From positions 1-37,800 of the forward strand of contig CAMBZE010000010.1 of the NCBI GenBank assembly GCA_945872425.1: a stretch of DNA of 37,800 bases, written 5' to 3'. Below, one piece after another: positions 34,928 through 37,800 of this stretch. How positions within the stretch are numbered: position 1 is the first letter of the stretch; every line of letters starts with the position of its first letter. Source of the stretch: Methylotenera oryzisoli (GTDB lineage Bacteria; Pseudomonadota; Gammaproteobacteria; Burkholderiales; Methylophilaceae). A program made the position numbers and the translations under genes. The notes beneath the pieces are model-generated. The model was not told the origin of the DNA. It did not search any database and saw only the letters and a program-made list of their open reading frames with translations.

Positions 34928-35734
34928 ATGGACTTAATTTTACTATGCAAAGCCCTTATTCAAGGCTTGGTGGAGGGCGCCACCGAATTTTTACCAATCA
35001 GCAGCACTGGGCACCTTATTATTGTGGGCGACCTGCTCAGTTTTAATGACGACAAAGCCAAAGTGTTCGACATTGTGATTCAGCTGGCAGCCATTCTAGC
35101 TGTGTGCTGGGAATACCGCCGCAAACTTATCGACACAGTCTTGCATATTACACATCAAAGTAAAGCGCAAAAATTTTCACTCAACCTGATCATCGCGTTT
35201 TTACCTGCCGCCTTGATAGGCTTGGCTTTTCACGATCAAATCAAAGCGCATTTATTTTCACCGCTCACCGTGGCTATTGCACTGATTCTGGGCGGCATCG
35301 CCATTTTGATTATTGAGCAAACACCCCTCAATGGCAAAACCGTATCGATTGATGCCATGAGTCATAAACAGGCGTTAAAAATAGGCTTTGCACAAGCGGC
35401 GGCGCTTATTCCAGGCGTATCGCGTTCAGGGGCAACTATTTTAGGCGGCATGCTGTTTGGCTTAAATCGTCACACTGCAACCGAGTTTTCATTCTTTTTA
35501 GCCATTCCCATTATGTTTGCTGCATCAGGCTATGATCTATTAAAAAGCTGGCAGCTACTTTCAATGGACGATTTGGGCATGTTTGCCGTAGGCTTTGTCA
35601 CCGCATTTGCTTCAGCCTTAGTGGCCATTAAATTCCTGTTACGCTTTGTTGCCAGTCATAATTTCAAGGTATTCGCATGGTATCGCATTGCGCTCGGGCT
35701 CATTGTAATCGCCTATTTTGGCAAAGCCTTTTAG
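34928..35734 (+). CDS. uppP: Undecaprenyl-diphosphate phosphatase (BacA/UppP)
   Basis: UppP regenerates undecaprenyl phosphate, the lipid carrier of peptidoglycan and other envelope polymers, at the inner membrane. The 268-aa multispanning protein has the two catalytic signatures: [22 protein letters not shown] near the N terminus and [14 protein letters not shown] (about 155-170), with the conserved Glu, Ser and Arg. The rest is hydrophobic helices. It follows the mshL/mshN pair and its stop overlaps that of convergent argH by four bases. The start is ATG at 34928, possibly leaderless. Confidence 0.95.
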   Translation: MDLILLCKALIQGLVEGATEFLPISSTGHLIIVGDLLSFNDDKAKVFDIVIQLAAILAVCWEYRRKLIDTVLHITHQSKAQKFSLNLIIAFLPAALIGLAFHDQIKAHLFSPLTVAIALILGGIAILIIEQTPLNGKTVSIDAMSHKQALKIGFAQAAALIPGVSRSGATILGGMLFGLNRHTATEFSFFLAIPIMFAASGYDLLKSWQLLSMDDLGMFAVGFVTAFASALVAIKFLLRFVASHNFKVFAWYRIALGLIVIAYFGKAF

Positions 35735-37170
35735 GGAAGCGCCTTCCTAGCTCGCGCAATCGCCGCCTTCACCTGCGCCGGAGCTGTACCGCCAACATGG
35801 TTACGGCTATTGAGTGAGCCTTCCAACGTCAACACAGCATACACATCTTCAGTAATTTGAGTTGCAAACTCCTGTAAAGTAGCCAGTGGCAAATCGCTTA
35901 AATCTACTTTTTTGTCAACGGCATAACGCACGGCAAGTGCTACCGCTTCGTGGGCATCTCTAAACGGCATGCCTTTTTTCACCAAATAGTCGGCCAAATC
36001 TGTAGCGGTTGCAAAACCTTCAGTTGCGGCCTGACGCATGGCTTCTTTGTTGACGGTAAACCCGGTTTTTACCACAACACCATGTTCCACCACCGGCAGG
36101 CGAAGCATGTCGGCGTAAATCTCCAGCGTGACCAACAAAGTATCGGCTGTATCAAACAGCGGTTCTTTATCTTCTTGATTATCTTTATTGTAAGCCAGCG
36201 GCTGACTTTTCATTAAGGTCAGCAGTGCGGTTAAATGCCCATAAACGCGACCAGTCTTGCCTCGCACCAATTCTGGTACGTCAGGATTTTTCTTTTGCGG
36301 CATGATAGATGAACCGGTGCAGAAACGGTCAGCAATATCAATAAATGCAAAGCGTGGTGAGCTCCATAAAATCAGCTCTTCGGATAAACGTGATAAATGC
36401 ATCATTACCATAGAAGATGCAAATGTAAATTCAATGGCAAAATCACGGTCCGATACAGCATCAAGCGAATTTTCACATACGCCATCAAAGCCTAGGGCCT
36501 TGGCAACCATTTCGCGGTCGATCGGGTAGCTAGTGCCGGCCAACGCTGCTGCCCCCAGCGGCAAACGGTTGATACGGCAGCGCGCATCGGCAAAACGCGC
36601 GACATCGCGCTTGAGCATTTCAACATAAGCCATTAAATGATGACCAAAGGTTACGGGTTGCGCTACCTGCAGATGAGTAAACCCTGGCATGACGGTATCA
36701 AAATGTGCTTCCGCTAAATCCAGCAAACTGGATTGCATTTTAACCAAGCCGGCAATCACCTGGTCGGTAGTAGATCGCAACCACAAGCGCACATCTGTCG
36801 CCACTTGGTCGTTACGGCTTCTGCCAGTATGTAAGCGCTTACCTGCATCCCCAATTTTGTCCGTCAAACGTTTTTCTATGTTGAGATGCACGTCTTCTAA
36901 ATCAAGCAGCCATTCGAATTTTCCGGATTTGATTTCTTCCAGAATTTCGTAAAGCCCTGTTTCAATCGCCTTAAAATCTTCTTGCGAAATAATGCCCTGC
37001 AAGCTCAACATGTGCGCATGTGCAATGGAGCCTTGAATATCGTACATGGCTAGGCGGTGGTCAAAACCAACCGAAGCGGTGTATTTTTTTACCAACTCCG
37101 CCACCGGCTCGTTAAACCGCCCTGACCAGCTGGTATCTTTTTTATTGAGCGCGCTTGTTTTTTGTGTCAC
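35731..37170 (-). CDS. argH: Argininosuccinate lyase
   Basis: ArgH splits argininosuccinate into arginine and fumarate. The 479-aa protein has the superfamily motif [23 protein letters not shown] with the catalytic Ser, and also [60 protein letters not shown] and [18 protein letters not shown]. The C-terminal part ends [20 protein letters not shown], a typical tail. The gene is single. It is convergent with uppP (four-base overlap of the stops, TAA on minus at 35731-35733 and TAG on plus at 35732-35734) and divergent from hemC, a pairing common in betaproteobacteria. Confidence 0.97.
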   Translation of the reverse strand: MTQKTSALNKKDTSWSGRFNEPVAELVKKYTASVGFDHRLAMYDIQGSIAHAHMLSLQGIISQEDFKAIETGLYEILEEIKSGKFEWLLDLEDVHLNIEKRLTDKIGDAGKRLHTGRSRNDQVATDVRLWLRSTTDQVIAGLVKMQSSLLDLAEAHFDTVMPGFTHLQVAQPVTFGHHLMAYVEMLKRDVARFADARCRINRLPLGAAALAGTSYPIDREMVAKALGFDGVCENSLDAVSDRDFAIEFTFASSMVMMHLSRLSEELILWSSPRFAFIDIADRFCTGSSIMPQKKNPDVPELVRGKTGRVYGHLTALLTLMKSQPLAYNKDNQEDKEPLFDTADTLLVTLEIYADMLRLPVVEHGVVVKTGFTVNKEAMRQAATEGFATATDLADYLVKKGMPFRDAHEAVALAVRYAVDKKVDLSDLPLATLQEFATQITEDVYAVLTLEGSLNSRNHVGGTAPAQVKAAIARARKALP

Positions 37171-37353
37171 TTTACTTTGCCTATCTGTTTTAACTTTGTC
37201 TTAATTGCGATTGTGATGATTATGCTACATTTTTGTGTTGCTGTGTCTGTCAGTTTTTTTCGAATTAGGGAAACCAAGTGCTGATTTACGGTTCACAGAG
37301 ATTTGCATTTTGTAGTTGGCTTGCAATGCGCTAAAGGTTTGTAAACATCGCCT

Positions 37354-37368
37354 TGTGATAAAATCACA
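37354..37368 (+). promoter_or_regulatory. Palindrome and possible -10 of hemC
   Basis: TGTGAT-AAA-ATCACA (37354-37368) is a perfect inverted repeat three bases before the hemC ATG. It contains TGATAAAAT (37356-37364), whose last T is eight bases before ATG, the same arrangement as at uppP. It may be the hemC -10 with a leaderless start, or an operator over it. Confidence 0.4.
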
Positions 37369-37371
37369 GGC

Positions 37372-37800
37372 ATGAAAACTCAACCCAAAACACTCGTGAT
37401 TGCCTCGCGTGAAAGCGCCCTTGCCATGTGGCAGGCACGCCATATTCAAAGCCGTTTGCAGGCGCTTTACCCACAAACTGAAGTCACCATTTTAGGCATG
37501 ACGACGACTGGCGACCAAATTCTGGATACGCCTTTGGCTAAAGTTGGTGGCAAAGGCTTGTTTGTAAAAGAACTGGAAATGGCGTTGGAAGATGGTCGTG
37601 CAGATTTGGCCGTGCATAGTATGAAAGACGTTCCCATGAATTTGCCTGCGGACTTTATACTTGCGGCCACAGGCGAACGTGAAGACCCGCGCGATGCCTT
37701 TGTTTCCAACGACTTTGCCGCACTTGAAGACTTGCCAACAAATAGCGTCGTCGGCACTTCCAGCTTGCGCCGTCAGAGCCAATTACAGGCACGCTTTCCA
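37372..37800 (+). CDS. hemC: Porphobilinogen deaminase, 5' part (partial)
   Basis: The frame from ATG at 37372 is open to the window end (143 codons), so the C-terminal half is missing. HemC polymerises four porphobilinogen molecules to hydroxymethylbilane on a dipyrromethane cofactor. The visible N-terminal part has [38 protein letters not shown], the [13 protein letters not shown] segment with the catalytic Asp, and the [11 protein letters not shown] motif of domain 1. The dipyrromethane-binding cysteine lies outside. It is divergent from argH with a 201-bp gap. Confidence 0.96.
   Translation, partial: MKTQPKTLVIASRESALAMWQARHIQSRLQALYPQTEVTILGMTTTGDQILDTPLAKVGGKGLFVKELEMALEDGRADLAVHSMKDVPMNLPADFILAATGEREDPRDAFVSNDFAALEDLPTNSVVGTSSLRRQSQLQARFP

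Noticed and set aside
37225-37476. 83-codon minus-strand ORF between argH and hemC
   Set aside because: Overlaps the well-supported hemC start on the other strand and shows no family features or ribosome binding site.

Overview
The window looks like a chromosomal stretch of a betaproteobacterial methylotroph of the family Methylophilaceae (Methylotenera or Methylophilus type). The supporting signs are a free-standing pqqA peptide gene, a long 6-phosphogluconate dehydrogenase, a TorF-like porin followed by glnK and amtB, a YcaO protein with an N-terminal OsmC domain, and beta-type gene pairs (argH divergent from hemC; ubiK next to comM; dapF, DUF484 and xerC in a row). Assignment below family level is inference. 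Almost all genes are housekeeping or biosynthetic. I see no prophage, plasmid, CRISPR array or defence island.

Layout. 1-5400: the 3' end of lysA, a tiny exported peptide gene, purU (-) divergent from ispH (+), a decayed tRNA-Thr, nudB, nadA, a HIT protein, and a converging [2Fe-2S] ferredoxin. 5430-13670 (mostly -): a small inverted-repeat element, a TonB-like protein overlapping mpl, metH carrying an in-frame palindromic insertion, comM and ubiK. 13780-16650 (+): an ammonium uptake operon (TorF-like porin, glnK, amtB) behind a sigma-54 promoter and ending in a strong terminator. 16650-17005: intergenic palindromes, including a Fur-box-like one, then an orphan pqqA with its own terminator. 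17100-19460 (-): mltA, thiG, thiS. 19725-24020: a dienelactone-hydrolase-like enzyme (+), then gnd, a zinc-ribbon protein, an MliC-like lipoprotein and a Sua5-type protein (all -). 24138-26000: a cupin gene whose stop codon lies in the end of a 280-bp MITE-like element, then metK (-). 26158-29410: dapF, DUF484, xerC, sodB (all +) and a second, shorter element with related ends. 29447-37800: OsmC-YcaO (-), an isolated mshL/mshN-like pair (+), uppP (+), argH (-) and the start of hemC (+).

How the genes connect. MetH, MetK and PurU belong to one-carbon and methionine/SAM metabolism. Gnd can run the oxidative formaldehyde-consuming hexulose phosphate cycle typical of this family. LysA, DapF, Mpl, MltA and UppP serve lysine and peptidoglycan metabolism. 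The porin-GlnK-AmtB operon takes up and senses ammonium. PqqA would supply the substrate for the cofactor of methanol dehydrogenase, but no pqqBCDE genes lie nearby. The least ordinary content is between and inside the genes: the tRNA relic, the coding palindrome in metH, two MITE/REP-like elements with related ends, and the orphan pqqA with its upstream palindromes.
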